The translations under genes and the position numbers were made by a program. A stretch of 64,000 nt of DNA from Furcasterigmium furcatum (lineage: Eukaryota > Ascomycota > Sordariomycetes > Glomerellales > Plectosphaerellaceae), in the NCBI GenBank assembly GCA_001599815.1, contig BCIA01000002.1, positions 4,189,626 through 4,253,625 on the forward strand. Reading direction: 5' to 3'. Below, piece after piece: positions 1 through 9,121 of this stretch. Under the pieces are notes generated by a model, which ran no database searches, was not told the origin of the DNA, and saw nothing but the letters and a program-made list of their open reading frames with translations. The first letter of the stretch is position 1. Every line of letters begins with the position of its first letter.

Positions 1-1031
1 AGGTAGGACCTCGAAGACCGCTCCGCTGGATGAGTTCAATTTCTTTTGCAAGCTTTGCAGCAATGACGATGAAGACGTCATGGCTCTTCTCGAGAGTGAA
101 GCTGCGTGCCCCGAGTGCTCGAGAGAGTTACACAGCAAATCAGTACCTCGACAAGGTTCAACACCTGGGAGCTCCGTTCCGTCACCAGGGCCGATTTCAC
201 CCTCGCCAGGTCCGCCGCAGCACCCGCAGGGCTCAGCAGAGAATGGGCCAAGAATTGTGACCAGAAGTAGCTCAACCAAACTCAACGCAGTTGTTGAGAA
301 CCTTGGGCGGCACCAGGCCGCTTCGAAAAGGTGAGACGCAAGCTTCATGACTCTGGAGTTCCGTGCAAGCTAACATCTCCGTCCTTAGCCTGGTCTTCTC
401 CTTCTGGAGGCTGACCTTGGACAGATTGGCAGCAATGCTCGAGAGCAAAGGGACCCGCTACATCTTGATTGATGGGAGAGTCACAAGCGTAAATCGACAG
501 GAACTCATTGACCGATTTCAAAGTGACCCTGACGTCAGGGTACTGCTGATATCCATCAGCACAGGGGCAGTTGGGTAAGAAAGAAGCTCACCTGAACACC
601 GCTGGCGCAAAGGTACCACTAAATACTAACAGAAAGATCAGTTTGACGCTGACGGCGGCAACTCGTGTGCATATCGTCGAGCCGCAATGGAACCCAGCTC
701 AAGAAGAGCAGGCGATTGCGAGGGCACACCGCATGGGGCAATCTCAGGCTGTTACAGTCCTCCGGTACATTACACAACACTCCGTTGAACAGGTACTGTC
801 ACCCAATTCGCACAGATTGAAGTGTGTTGTCTAATTACTGAGGTACGTCCAGAGGATTCTGGAGCGCCAGGAACGAAAACGGAGGCTCGCCACACTATCA
901 CTTGACGGCAACAGGGCGGAGGACGACGCGCACGGGAGGCTCGAGGTCAGACTCAACCCTCTCTAATAGCGATGTAAATACTGACCAGGATACAGGATCT
1001 CAAATTCATTTTGAACATTGGGGCATCATAG
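1..1031 (+). CDS. SNF2-family DNA-dependent ATPase, C-terminal helicase half (partial, starts before window)
   Basis: The gene enters the window already open. Exons read 2-330, 389-574, 642-792, 853-945 and 996-1031 with GT-AG introns of 50-67 bases; intron 575-641 carries a perfect tactaac branch site. The protein shows the second RecA-like lobe of SNF2 ATPases: LVFSFW, GRVTSVNRQELIDRF, STGAVGLTLTAATRV (motif V), EPQWNP and QAIARAHRMGQ (motif VI). Upstream Cys pairs (FCKLC, CPEC) suggest a zinc finger between the lobes, as in Rad5/Rad16/HLTF-type proteins. It ends in LKFILNIGAS. Proteins of this type translocate on DNA in chromatin remodelling or post-replication repair. No break is seen in the visible part. 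The ATP-binding lobe lies outside the window, so the exact subfamily is not certain. Confidence 0.85.
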
Positions 1032-1619
1032 CGGTCTTGGGCCTCTATTGGCAGAATGTAGTGCGCTCTGATCGATAATGCTCCCTTACATTCTACTGCT
1101 TTGGCCACATAGCAGCCAGGATGATCATCTTCGAGAGCGAGAGGGTTTTAAGTTTAGCTACTGGCTAGTGTTTGTTTCCACTTCTGTAATGAATATCAGT
1201 TGATACGTCTTGACCTTGATGTCAACAAGATAAAGGGGGTGACTAAGCTGTGGCTTCGTCAGGGGCGAGTTAACGACATTCGCCGTGGTATCTCAGTAGC
1301 GTTGTTGGTTCTGCTTGCGACCAAACCCATGCGGCCGGCACGGCCGATGAACTTTATTTACAAGGCGTTGAGGGGATGCCTTTACCTTTTACTCCATTTG
1401 TACTAGCAGTGGCGCGGTGGTGATAAAACGGTGGTGATTCGGAATGCGCGGAGGTTAGTCAGTTGTAGGGGAGCAACCGCTTCGGGACATTCGGGATGAC
1501 GACAACCACCCGAGTGACAACAAAAAGATGCGAGAAGTTGGTCAACGGGACTCGTTGCTTTCCTTTTTCCAAAATAATTTGCATAGCACACCGCAACAAG
1601 ACTTCTATTCGAGCGCGAC
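1032..1619. other. intergenic region, no gene seen
   Basis: This is the 3' flank of the ATPase gene followed by the promoter of the SYLF gene. Short open frames occur but have no coding character, and no repeat or RNA gene is recognisable. Confidence 0.5.
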
Positions 1620-2977
1620 ATGGAGAAAGTCAAGTCTAAGCTACCCTCCTGGGACACGACCAAGACCACAAGCAAGAAGGGGTTCGACAAAGCTTGGGGA
1701 TGGGCCGGCAAGCTCGGAGCACCCGTCAACCGGCTCTCGAATCGAGTCGGCAGCGAGGCTTTCTGGCCAACAACGCTGGACCTAGAAAGCGACAAGGCGG
1801 CCAGGATACTGAGATCCTTCTGCAGTTCGTCCAACAAGGCTTCGGCTTCATCATTTGGCAACATATGAGCTGACTCTGAATGACAGAGGATGGATTTTAT
1901 GCCGAAGAAGAGCACGCGGAGAAGCAGGCGGAGAAGCCGGCCGATGAGGCCCAAGCCAACCAGTCCGTCCAGCCAGCTGGCCCAAAGAAGAAGCAGCGTG
2001 TTCTCAAGAAAATACCACAGAGGGTCATAGAGAACGCCGTCGGTCTGGCAATCTTCACCACGATGCGGACTGGCCTCTGGATCTCCGGTGCTGGTGGTTC
2101 CGGGGTGCTAGTCGCCCGGCAAGAAGACGGGTCATGGTCCCCGCCATCGGGCATCATGCTGCACACTGCCGGGCTGGGCTTTCTCGTCGGCGTGGATATC
2201 TACGACTGCGTGGTCGTAATCAACAACCGCAAAGCACTCGAGTCTTTCACCAAAGTCCGCGCCACGCTCGGCGGCGAGATCAGCGCCGTCGCTGGTCCCG
2301 TGGGAGCCGGCGGAGTGCTCGAGAACGACGGGAAGTGGAAAGAGGCGAATAGGCCAGTGTTCACGTATCTCAAATCCCGGGGCTTCTACGCCGGCGTCCA
2401 GATCGACGGCACGATCGTCATCGAGAGGACGGACGAGAACGCGCGCTTCTACGAGCAGCCAGAGATCCGTGCGATGGATATCATATCTGGAAAAGCAAAT
2501 CATCAACCGCCGGGACTTGAGAAACTGATGGAGACTTTGAAAGCCGCGGAAGGCCGAAACGACGTTGACCCGGTGGTCATGGAAGACCTCGAGGGTGAGC
2601 CAGCACCCGGGGACGTCAGCGTCGATCCGCCATCGCAGGGCCTGATCTTTGGTGTCCCGGATCCCCACGACCCTGACCCATATGGCGTGATCGCGCTGGA
2701 GAAACAAGGCCTCTTTGTGCAGGATGCCGCGACTCATTCTCGGCCCTCAAGCGAGGAGTTTGAGTATCATCCGGCAGCCTCGAGTCCGATCTACAAGCTC
2801 CTGCACCGAGACGCCGTGGAACATGACAGCGACGCATCCAGTCCAAGGCAATCGTCTTCAGATGCTGGAACACAGACCGAGCTCGGCGTCACGCACCAGT
2901 TTGTGCCACGGAGCATTGACAACAGCGATGTAAAGAGTGATGAAATGAGGGCCCTGCGGATGACCAGAACAAGATAA
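1620..2977 (+). CDS. SYLF-domain (Ysc84/SH3YL1-like) protein
   Basis: Two exons, 1620-1824 and 1887-2977, give 431 residues. The intron uses a weak GTTCGT donor and a TGACAG acceptor, and it restores the junction SFC-KDGFYAEEE. After an N-terminal helix (MEKVKSKLPSWD) and a charged stretch comes the SYLF core, roughly residues 90-230: AVGLAIFTTMRTGLWISG, GSGVLVARQEDGSWSPPSG, GFLVGVDIYDCVVVIN and AVAGPVGAGG. SYLF domains bind phosphoinositides and actin and work at cortical actin patches and endocytic sites. Here no SH3 domain follows. The last 130 residues are acidic and Ser/Pro-rich, so probably disordered, with a GTQTE motif like those bound by the dynein light chain LC8. Fungal relatives with this architecture are common. 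I infer a membrane-trafficking or actin role. Confidence 0.9.
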
Positions 2978-3968
2978 TCCGGTTAGCACAATGGAACCAC
3001 AGCTCGCGTTCACAGTCCATGTTCCAATTTCACCTGAACTGTGTCAGGAAGCGAGCCCGATGCCCGTCAGCCCATCCGCTGCCTCTGGGGCCACTTGATC
3101 CTGGGAACCTGCAGAGGAAGGGAGTGAAGCTCAACATCTTTCCTCGATGCCTGGGAAAGGGGCCTGCCAGAGGTGGGAAAGGCCTCGGATGTTACTGCAA
3201 GAATGTCTCGATGTTCTCTCCCCCGCATCCCCGGAGAACTGAATCTGCGGTAATAGCGTAGTGTGGGGGAGGAATCCGGGCAAGGGGCAATCAAAGAAGA
3301 CGCATGTCTTCTTGGAAATTCCAAGGGCCCGGGTCTCGGTGGTGGTCCCGGGAGTCGGGGAACCAGGGGGATCATGCTGGTTGCTCGAAGCGAGCTCGCA
3401 TCCCTGCAGATACCGTAGCTATTAAGTTGGCTGTCAGGTCTCCTGTTACACTGCATGAGGCCTCGCATCCTACCCGGGCTTGTACAAGTCCGAATGGGAC
3501 ATCCTAGGCGGCGGAGGGTGGTATGGCGGAGGGTGGTGAGCAAACGCTCTTTATTTGCCAGGAAGCTGGCCACTCTGTCGCGTCGTTTCCTTCTTTCCCA
3601 CACGCTTCCAGAGAACTCCATGTCCCTTTCCAAGTTGTCGAATGTCACGCGTTTGGGACGGAAGGGAAGCGGGACAGAATGGCAGGAACATTTCACATTC
3701 CATCGGTACTTCGACGGATGTCAGTACCAAGACCTCCACGGGCTCACTGATTGGACAGAGCACATCCCGCTCCGTGCCGCGCTATTTTCTTCTTCCCGTC
3801 CGTTGTGAGAGGACACGCCTGCTTCCCAGTATCACAGACTCTTCCAATCTCACTGCTTCTACAAAGTAGAGCAACCGCGTATAAACCTGCACTCTTCAAA
3901 GATCACCCTCGCCAAACTCACCCCAAGCACACCTAAACAGTACTTTGCCCACCGGACCTCTCGACACA
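2978..3968. promoter_or_regulatory. intergenic region and promoter of the glycosyltransferase gene
   Basis: No credible gene is seen. A TATAAA lies at 3880-3885, 84-89 bases before the ATG at 3969, in a pyrimidine-rich stretch typical of fungal promoters. The remainder is unannotated. Confidence 0.5.
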
Positions 3969-5177
3969 ATGATCATCTTCCAACTTCCGCAAGCGGCCAC
4001 CAATCTCCGCGAAGTCCCGCGGTCTCAACTCGACCTGCGATCCGATGCCGAGATCACCGCAGAGCTCGGATCTTTCCGCGCCGTGACCTCCGAGAAGAAT
4101 GTCTGGGCTTTCTGGGACAAGGGCCTGGACGCCATGTTTCCCAGCTACCGATGCACCGTGCTGAATTGGGTGCGCAAGCTCGGCCCATCCTGGACCATCC
4201 GTCTCGTCGACCTCGCCGAGGGCTCGCCGAACAATATCTACAACTTTGTCGGTAGAGAATGGTTCCCCGACTGCGTCAACGACAAGACCATGGATGGATC
4301 TCACCCGGCGCAACACATATCTGACCTTGTCCGCCTACCTCTCCTCTACGAGTACGGCGGCGTCTGGATGGATGTCGGCAACATGCTGCACACCCACCTC
4401 GACGACCTTTTCTGGAACCACCTTACCGCGCCAGACTCGCCGTATGAAATCGGCGCGTGGATCATCACCGGCCAGATCAGGAAGAAATGGGGCAGCTTCG
4501 GCAACTTCATGCTCGCCGCGAGGAAGGGCTCCGTCTTCATCAAGAACTGGCACAACGGCTACAAGGAGCTGTGGAACGGCCGCACCAACGAGGTCGGATT
4601 CCACAAGCACCCGCTCATTCAGGACATTGGCATTGCCGACGGCATGTCGGACTGGTTTTCCGAGGACAAGGTCCTCGGCATGTCAGACTATGTTGCCCAG
4701 ATGCTCATCGGCGACCGCACCAGGAACCTCCTCGACGTCGAGACGGGCTGGAACGGGCGCGAGTTCTTCGAGAAGAAGTTCTTCATGGTCGAGGGCATTC
4801 TGAACGGCGTCCTCGGCGCGATCAAGACCGACTTTGATGGTGCGAAGCGGGTCGAACTGTTCACGACGCGCCTCGATGAGCCGGATGAGACGAAGAGGAA
4901 GGCCGCGGAGGACTTCGTCATCGACATGCTGGAGAACACCCACATGTACAAGGTGTACCACAATTCGACAGGCGGCCTGCCGGCGCTCGGAGACATGGTC
5001 AAGAAGAAGGAATTCTTGGACGCAGATCACAGGCCGGGGACGTTTGGGGAGCTGTACAGGTATGGAACAGTGCATTGGACGTCGGCAAGGGGGGTGGAGC
5101 GGCTTTTGCCGCAGGTGGATGACGGGGAGCTCATCCGGGCCACACCCACGACTCCTGCGTCGGCTCATACAGAATAG
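3969..5177 (+). CDS. capsular polysaccharide synthesis-type glycosyltransferase (Caps_synth family)
   Basis: A single exon encodes 402 residues from the ATG in acacaATGAT; the frame stays open a few codons upstream but with no ATG. The order of motifs is that of fungal members of the capsular-synthesis family (PF05704 type): NVWAFWDKG near residue 43, NWVRKLGPSW, HISDLVRLPLLYEYGGVWMD around residues 117-136, then a conserved C-terminal half with FHKHPLIQDIG. The GGVWMD block occupies the place of the DxD-containing GGxxxD loop of GT32/Och1-like enzymes and would bind a nucleotide-sugar and metal. There is no clear signal peptide or membrane segment, unlike Golgi enzymes, so the site of action is unclear. 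Donor and acceptor are unknown. It is flanked downstream by a decayed repeat, marking the edge of an accessory region. Confidence 0.8.
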   Translation: MIIFQLPQAATNLREVPRSQLDLRSDAEITAELGSFRAVTSEKNVWAFWDKGLDAMFPSYRCTVLNWVRKLGPSWTIRLVDLAEGSPNNIYNFVGREWFPDCVNDKTMDGSHPAQHISDLVRLPLLYEYGGVWMDVGNMLHTHLDDLFWNHLTAPDSPYEIGAWIITGQIRKKWGSFGNFMLAARKGSVFIKNWHNGYKELWNGRTNEVGFHKHPLIQDIGIADGMSDWFSEDKVLGMSDYVAQMLIGDRTRNLLDVETGWNGREFFEKKFFMVEGILNGVLGAIKTDFDGAKRVELFTTRLDEPDETKRKAAEDFVIDMLENTHMYKVYHNSTGGLPALGDMVKKKEFLDADHRPGTFGELYRYGTVHWTSARGVERLLPQVDDGELIRATPTTPASAHTE

Positions 5178-5279
5178 ACGCTGGGGCATCGACTACATTA
5201 GACATAGATATCATCTGGGTTTACCATCCACCCAAAGCTGCGTGAAAAGATATCCCCGGGTGAGTATTACGATTCGTAT

Positions 5280-5825
5280 ACTCTATTGATCAAGAGTATA
5301 AGTGTCGATTAGATAAGCGGTAAGTTATCGACATCAAGCAGGATAGCAAACCGCAGTTAAGTACCTTATTGTAAGGGAGCTTTCGCTCTTTAAGATAGGG
5401 CCTAAAAATTCTCAAGCCAATTAATAAATTAACTAGTTAAAGACTGCTAATATATCTACTCAACCGTACCTTACTTGTGGAACAGCTAGATCTGACGTCA
5501 TGTCTATTAGACCTAGGGATCCTGACTGCAGTACGCATAACAGCTATAATCCTTTAAAGAATCTAGTTAAAGGCTTATTAGCTTACTCTTAGCGTACCTA
5601 GTAAGCCAGTAATCTTTTATACTCATATCTTATTATATATTTCTCTGTCTACATAACCTTTATTTTTCGTAAGCTTCCGTCTATGGTGTATCCAGCGCGA
5701 GACTCTAATCCTATTAGTCTTGGCGTTATAGGATTCTATAGGTCCTAAGGCTTCTATCCTTATTATATACCTATTCCGTTCTGTTATTACATTTATCCTG
5801 GGCGTTAATTAGTGTTAAGACCGTT
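5280..5825. repeat. AT-rich island, probable RIP-mutated transposon relic
   Basis: Base composition changes sharply here to AT-rich sequence with very frequent TA dinucleotides and many stop codons in all frames, while the flanks are GC-rich. That is the signature left by repeat-induced point mutation in Pezizomycotina. No terminal repeats, transposase or reverse transcriptase frame can be recognised, so the element class is unknown. Confidence 0.6.
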
Positions 5826-6652
5826 GTGGGCGACCGTGACCCGCCTCCATCTTCGCAATGGAGGATGACCATCAACATCGACCACCGCGATAAGGCCTCT
5901 GGTACGGCCCCGTGGCTGGGGAACCCCGGTGATGATGACCCAGAGAATAGTTCCTCAGCTTCTGGGCGATGTCTTAAACCTTCATCGGCCGCAATTAGAC
6001 AGATGTCCGTGGACCGTGACTGAGTTCACTACACTTCGAAACCCACGCCATCGAGGAGTCCGTGGCCGAGAGATCCGTCTTCCTCAACCAATGGCTACGT
6101 CCTATTCTCTTAGCATCCCTTACCAAACTTGCGATGAAGGATTCAGGCATCCCAGTCTAGTATACGCCCCGCTCATGAGTTCTATGCACACTGGTGGTCA
6201 AGGCATCAATGGACGCGGTTACTCACAGCAGGTCTCCACTGATGCGTATGATGGGCGTCGGCCCGAGGTCTTCAAGCGGAACTAAGCTTTGGACTATTCA
6301 CTTAGTGCATCTCGTGGCTTCGCGGAGCGCTTTCTTAATCAAAACCAGTCATCTTGAATGGGTGTCTCGCCGAAAACACGCAAGACCGGAGAAAGGCTCG
6401 GCTGCAATCCTGGGCCGACGCCCCGCAAACGCCGCCATGGGCGACCAACAGCGTGGAGAGGGCGCCCTATAACTGCCATTCTGCTATTATTGCAACCTTG
6501 TAATGTTGCAGGGGTCAAGTGCCCTCGGATTTCGGAACTGTCAGGAATCGGTGGTCTGGAATCGGTGGTCGAGATTAGCCTGAGATTGCCGAGCGTGAAG
6601 GGGGCTGTGCTGGCATCATGTCGGAGCTTCCGTCTGCCCAGTTGTGGTAACG
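5826..6652. other. non-coding or decayed region upstream of the pectate lyase
   Basis: Composition returns to normal. A plus-strand stretch near 6040-6150 reads for about 40 codons with a coding look (HFETHAIEESVAERSVFLN) before a stop, but it cannot be linked to any family. I regard it as possible gene debris. No intact gene is seen. Confidence 0.35.
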
Positions 6653-6734
6653 AGCTCCGGACAAGTCTGCACGGAGTAGGGAGTAGGTGACTTAGCTCCG
6701 GACGAGTCTTAGCGGAGCAGGGAGTAGGTGTCTT
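6653..6734. repeat. tandem duplication, 2 x 41 bases
   Basis: Two adjacent copies start with agctccggac and end with gggagtaggtg plus a few bases (6653-6693 and 6694-6734). They differ at a handful of positions, mostly transitions. Confidence 0.85.
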
Positions 6735-6839
6735 CTCCGCAAACCTTGTTTGGAAAATACTCCGAGCGTCTGTCTGATTTCCATCGCATATCGATCTCGT
6801 TGCGGAGAGTCGCTCTTCAACTGGGCATGAGGCCGCCGT

Positions 6840-6960
6840 GAGACAAGTGGCAAGCCAATGAACTAAACCCGGCCGTCAACGCGACCCCAGATGACAGCCA
6901 ATCCATCTGAACTGCCGTCCGGAAGATCGGAGACATCTCTCTGCCATGCGCGGGGTTTGC
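6840..6960 (+). promoter_or_regulatory. CCAAT boxes and CreA-like site upstream of the pectate lyase
   Basis: CCAAT occurs at 6855-6859 and 6898-6902, and GCGGGG (matching the CreA consensus SYGGRG) lies near 6950. These are short matches. Roles in CCAAT-complex activation or carbon catabolite repression are inferred. Confidence 0.3.
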
Positions 6961-7035
6961 ATTTTCCTGGACTCTTGCAGGGGACGGAGTTGAGCTACCG
7001 CTCTTCCGCCGTGGCTTTTTTCTTTCATATTAGTA

Positions 7036-7129
7036 GGGTATCATCGTAGGATATGGAGGCGGTTCTCCTTACCTCAAGTAGAACTGGGTGTCATCATAGG
7101 ATATGTAGGCGGTTCTCCTTACTACAAGT
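7036..7129. repeat. tandem duplication, about 44 bases at a 50-base period
   Basis: Copies at 7036-7079 and 7086-7129 share the core aggcggttctcctta. Differences include C/T and G/A changes, so the copies have diverged somewhat. Confidence 0.85.
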
Positions 7130-7278
7130 TGACGCTCGTCGATTGGCGCGCTGAAGAATATGGCCATGCAACTCATTCGAGACCAAGTCGACCTCGAATA
7201 GGTATCTCGAACCGCCAGGGCGCGTAGAGGGTTGCATTGGATACTACCTACTTTAGGCTTGACGAGCCGTGGCTCCAT

Positions 7279-7341
7279 GAGTCCAAGGGTCTTCGTCATG
7301 AGCTTGAACGAGCCCAAGGGTCTTCGTCATGAACTTGAACG
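7279..7341. repeat. tandem duplication, 31-base period
   Basis: The segment around ccaagggtcttcgtcatga appears twice in direct orientation (about 7283-7310 and 7314-7341) just upstream of the pectate lyase TATA box. The copies are almost identical. Confidence 0.85.
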
Positions 7342-7363
7342 GCTTCAGAACGTCGATACTAAG

Positions 7364-7370
7364 TATATAT
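7364..7370 (+). promoter_or_regulatory. TATA box of the PL1 pectate lyase gene
   Basis: TATATAT followed by a G-run lies 107-113 bases before the ATG at 7477, directly after the 31-base tandem duplication. Confidence 0.55.
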
Positions 7371-7476
7371 GGGGGCTAACAGTCCTTTTGACTTTCGACC
7401 GACCAGAACAGCCTCCCATTCTGTTCACCACAGTTCTTCTCCTACCAAACCGGTATAAACTCTTTCGCAAGCAACA

Positions 7477-8634
7477 ATGAAGGCAACCCTCCTCTTGACG
7501 GCCCTTCTTGGGATGGCGCTTGGCCAAAGCTGCCCCGACCCGGGCGTCAACGGCTTTGCCAGCGTCTCAGGTACCACGACTGGTGGAGGTAACGCCTCTC
7601 CTATCACTGTCACCACCAACAGTGAGCTACGCGCCGCCGCTTCGGCGTCTGGTGCTCGCGTTATCATCGTCAGGGGCACGATCAACACCAACGGCGCCGT
7701 CCCCGTCTCCAGCCATAAGACTATTAGGGGCCAGGACGCGAGTGCCACCATCGTTGGCGGCTTCTCTATGAACCGAGTCGAGAACATTATCCTCAAGAAC
7801 ATGAACATCAGGGCTGGGGCTGCCGCAGACACCCTGGCTAGCACCTACTCTCACCATATCTGGTACGATCACCTGAACGTCTATGATGCCACTGATGGCC
7901 TTATCGACATCACCCGCGAGTCCGACTACCAGACTGTCTCGTGGTGCAAGTTCTGGTATAGCAACCCGAACGCCGAACACCGCTTTGCTAGCCTTATCGG
8001 CTCTGGGGGAGGCTCGCAGCCTCTCGATGAGGGAAAGCTACGCATCACCTTCCATCATAACTGGTGGGCCGAGAATGTCGACCAGCGCGCACCCCGCGTG
8101 ATGTATGGGGAGGCCCATATCTACAACAACTTCTACAACTCGCCTGGCAACTCGTACGCTATCGGCTTCGGGTCCTACGCATCGGTCCTTATCCAGAACA
8201 ACTACTTCAGGGGCATCAGGGACCCCCATGAGTTCATGTACACCTGGTACGCCTACGCTGCCGGCTCGGGCAACACCTACGATAGCGTCACTGGCAACAG
8301 GCATATGGGCAACTTCGGAAGCGAGCATGCCCCCGGCCACACGCCCACGTCGGCCTTCACTGCCAGGCCCTTCACCCCGCCCTATTCCTTCTCGCTGGAG
8401 CCGGCCTCGGGCATCCCCGACCTTGTCAGGAGGTGCGCCGGGCCGCGTGCGTCTTCGGGCGGCGGCACTCCCGTCCCCCCTGTCCCCCCTGTCCCCACCA
8501 CCACCCCTAACCCGCCCTCTACCGGTTGTGCTGCCATGTGGGGTCAGTGTGGTGGCCTTAACTGGGGTGGAAGCAAATGCTGTGCCCAGGGCTCTTGCAG
8601 GGTTGTTAACGAATGGTACCACCAATGCCTGTAA
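7477..8634 (+). CDS. secreted pectate lyase, PL1 family, with C-terminal CBM1
   Basis: An intronless gene for 385 residues. Residues 1-16 form a signal peptide ending LGMALGQ. The PL1 parallel beta-helix follows: HHIWYDHLNVYDATDGLID and ITRESDYQTVSWCKF carry the calcium-binding acidic residues, and NVDQRAPRVMYG carries the catalytic Arg region. A Pro/Thr linker (VPPVPPVPTTTPNPP) leads to a CBM1 cellulose-binding module over about the last 35 residues (MWGQCGGLNWGG ... YHQCL) with its Cys pattern and aromatic face. The enzyme would cleave polygalacturonate by beta-elimination outside the cell while tethered to cellulose. Lack of introns and frequent AGG arginine codons set it apart from neighbours. 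Its promoter holds three tandem duplications. It is convergent with a sugar transporter gene. Confidence 0.95.
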   Translation: MKATLLLTALLGMALGQSCPDPGVNGFASVSGTTTGGGNASPITVTTNSELRAAASASGARVIIVRGTINTNGAVPVSSHKTIRGQDASATIVGGFSMNRVENIILKNMNIRAGAAADTLASTYSHHIWYDHLNVYDATDGLIDITRESDYQTVSWCKFWYSNPNAEHRFASLIGSGGGSQPLDEGKLRITFHHNWWAENVDQRAPRVMYGEAHIYNNFYNSPGNSYAIGFGSYASVLIQNNYFRGIRDPHEFMYTWYAYAAGSGNTYDSVTGNRHMGNFGSEHAPGHTPTSAFTARPFTPPYSFSLEPASGIPDLVRRCAGPRASSGGGTPVPPVPPVPTTTPNPPSTGCAAMWGQCGGLNWGGSKCCAQGSCRVVNEWYHQCL

Positions 8635-9121
8635 GCGGTTCGGCGAGCCCTTATGTCACTGGCAGGCCGCAGTTGAACTGGATGGGGGGGATAAGGAGGC
8701 GAGGAGTGGAGGAGAGGAGGAGTTGGGGAGTCGAGGAGGCGAGGGGGTAAGGAAACGAGAAGATGTGAGAGACACAAGTAGCGAATATCACCAGATATGA
8801 GCCATTCTTCCACAGCCCCCTGAATCAATCTCCCTGGCCAAGCTAGGATGGCGAGCGGGTTATCCCGCCGCTCTGCGATTGATCATCCCGTCGCCGAACG
8901 CGAGGGAGGGCGAGTGGGTAACAGTGCGGCAGAAACTAGTCACCGGAGTGTATCAAATTAGGTACCTAGTAGCAAAAGGTCGCGCCAACGAGCAACTGTG
9001 GCGTTCCCTCGCACACCTTTCGACTTGGTATCGAGAAGAGGAGCCGTATGCCAAGCCGACATGACTGTTCATGCGACCATTTGTCGATGAGGAGGGTGTC
9101 AGGGCATGTACTCAGCCCCTT
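8635..9121. other. intergenic region between convergent genes, purine-rich tract
   Basis: A GA-rich run (about 8680-8765, repeats of gaggag type) follows the pectate lyase stop. It probably belongs to the 3' UTR or terminator. No gene is seen. Confidence 0.5.

Noticed and set aside
8038..8625. Minus-strand frame of 195 codons
   Set aside because: It is antisense to the PL1-CBM1 gene, with no domain and an artefactual Gly/Arg-rich make-up.
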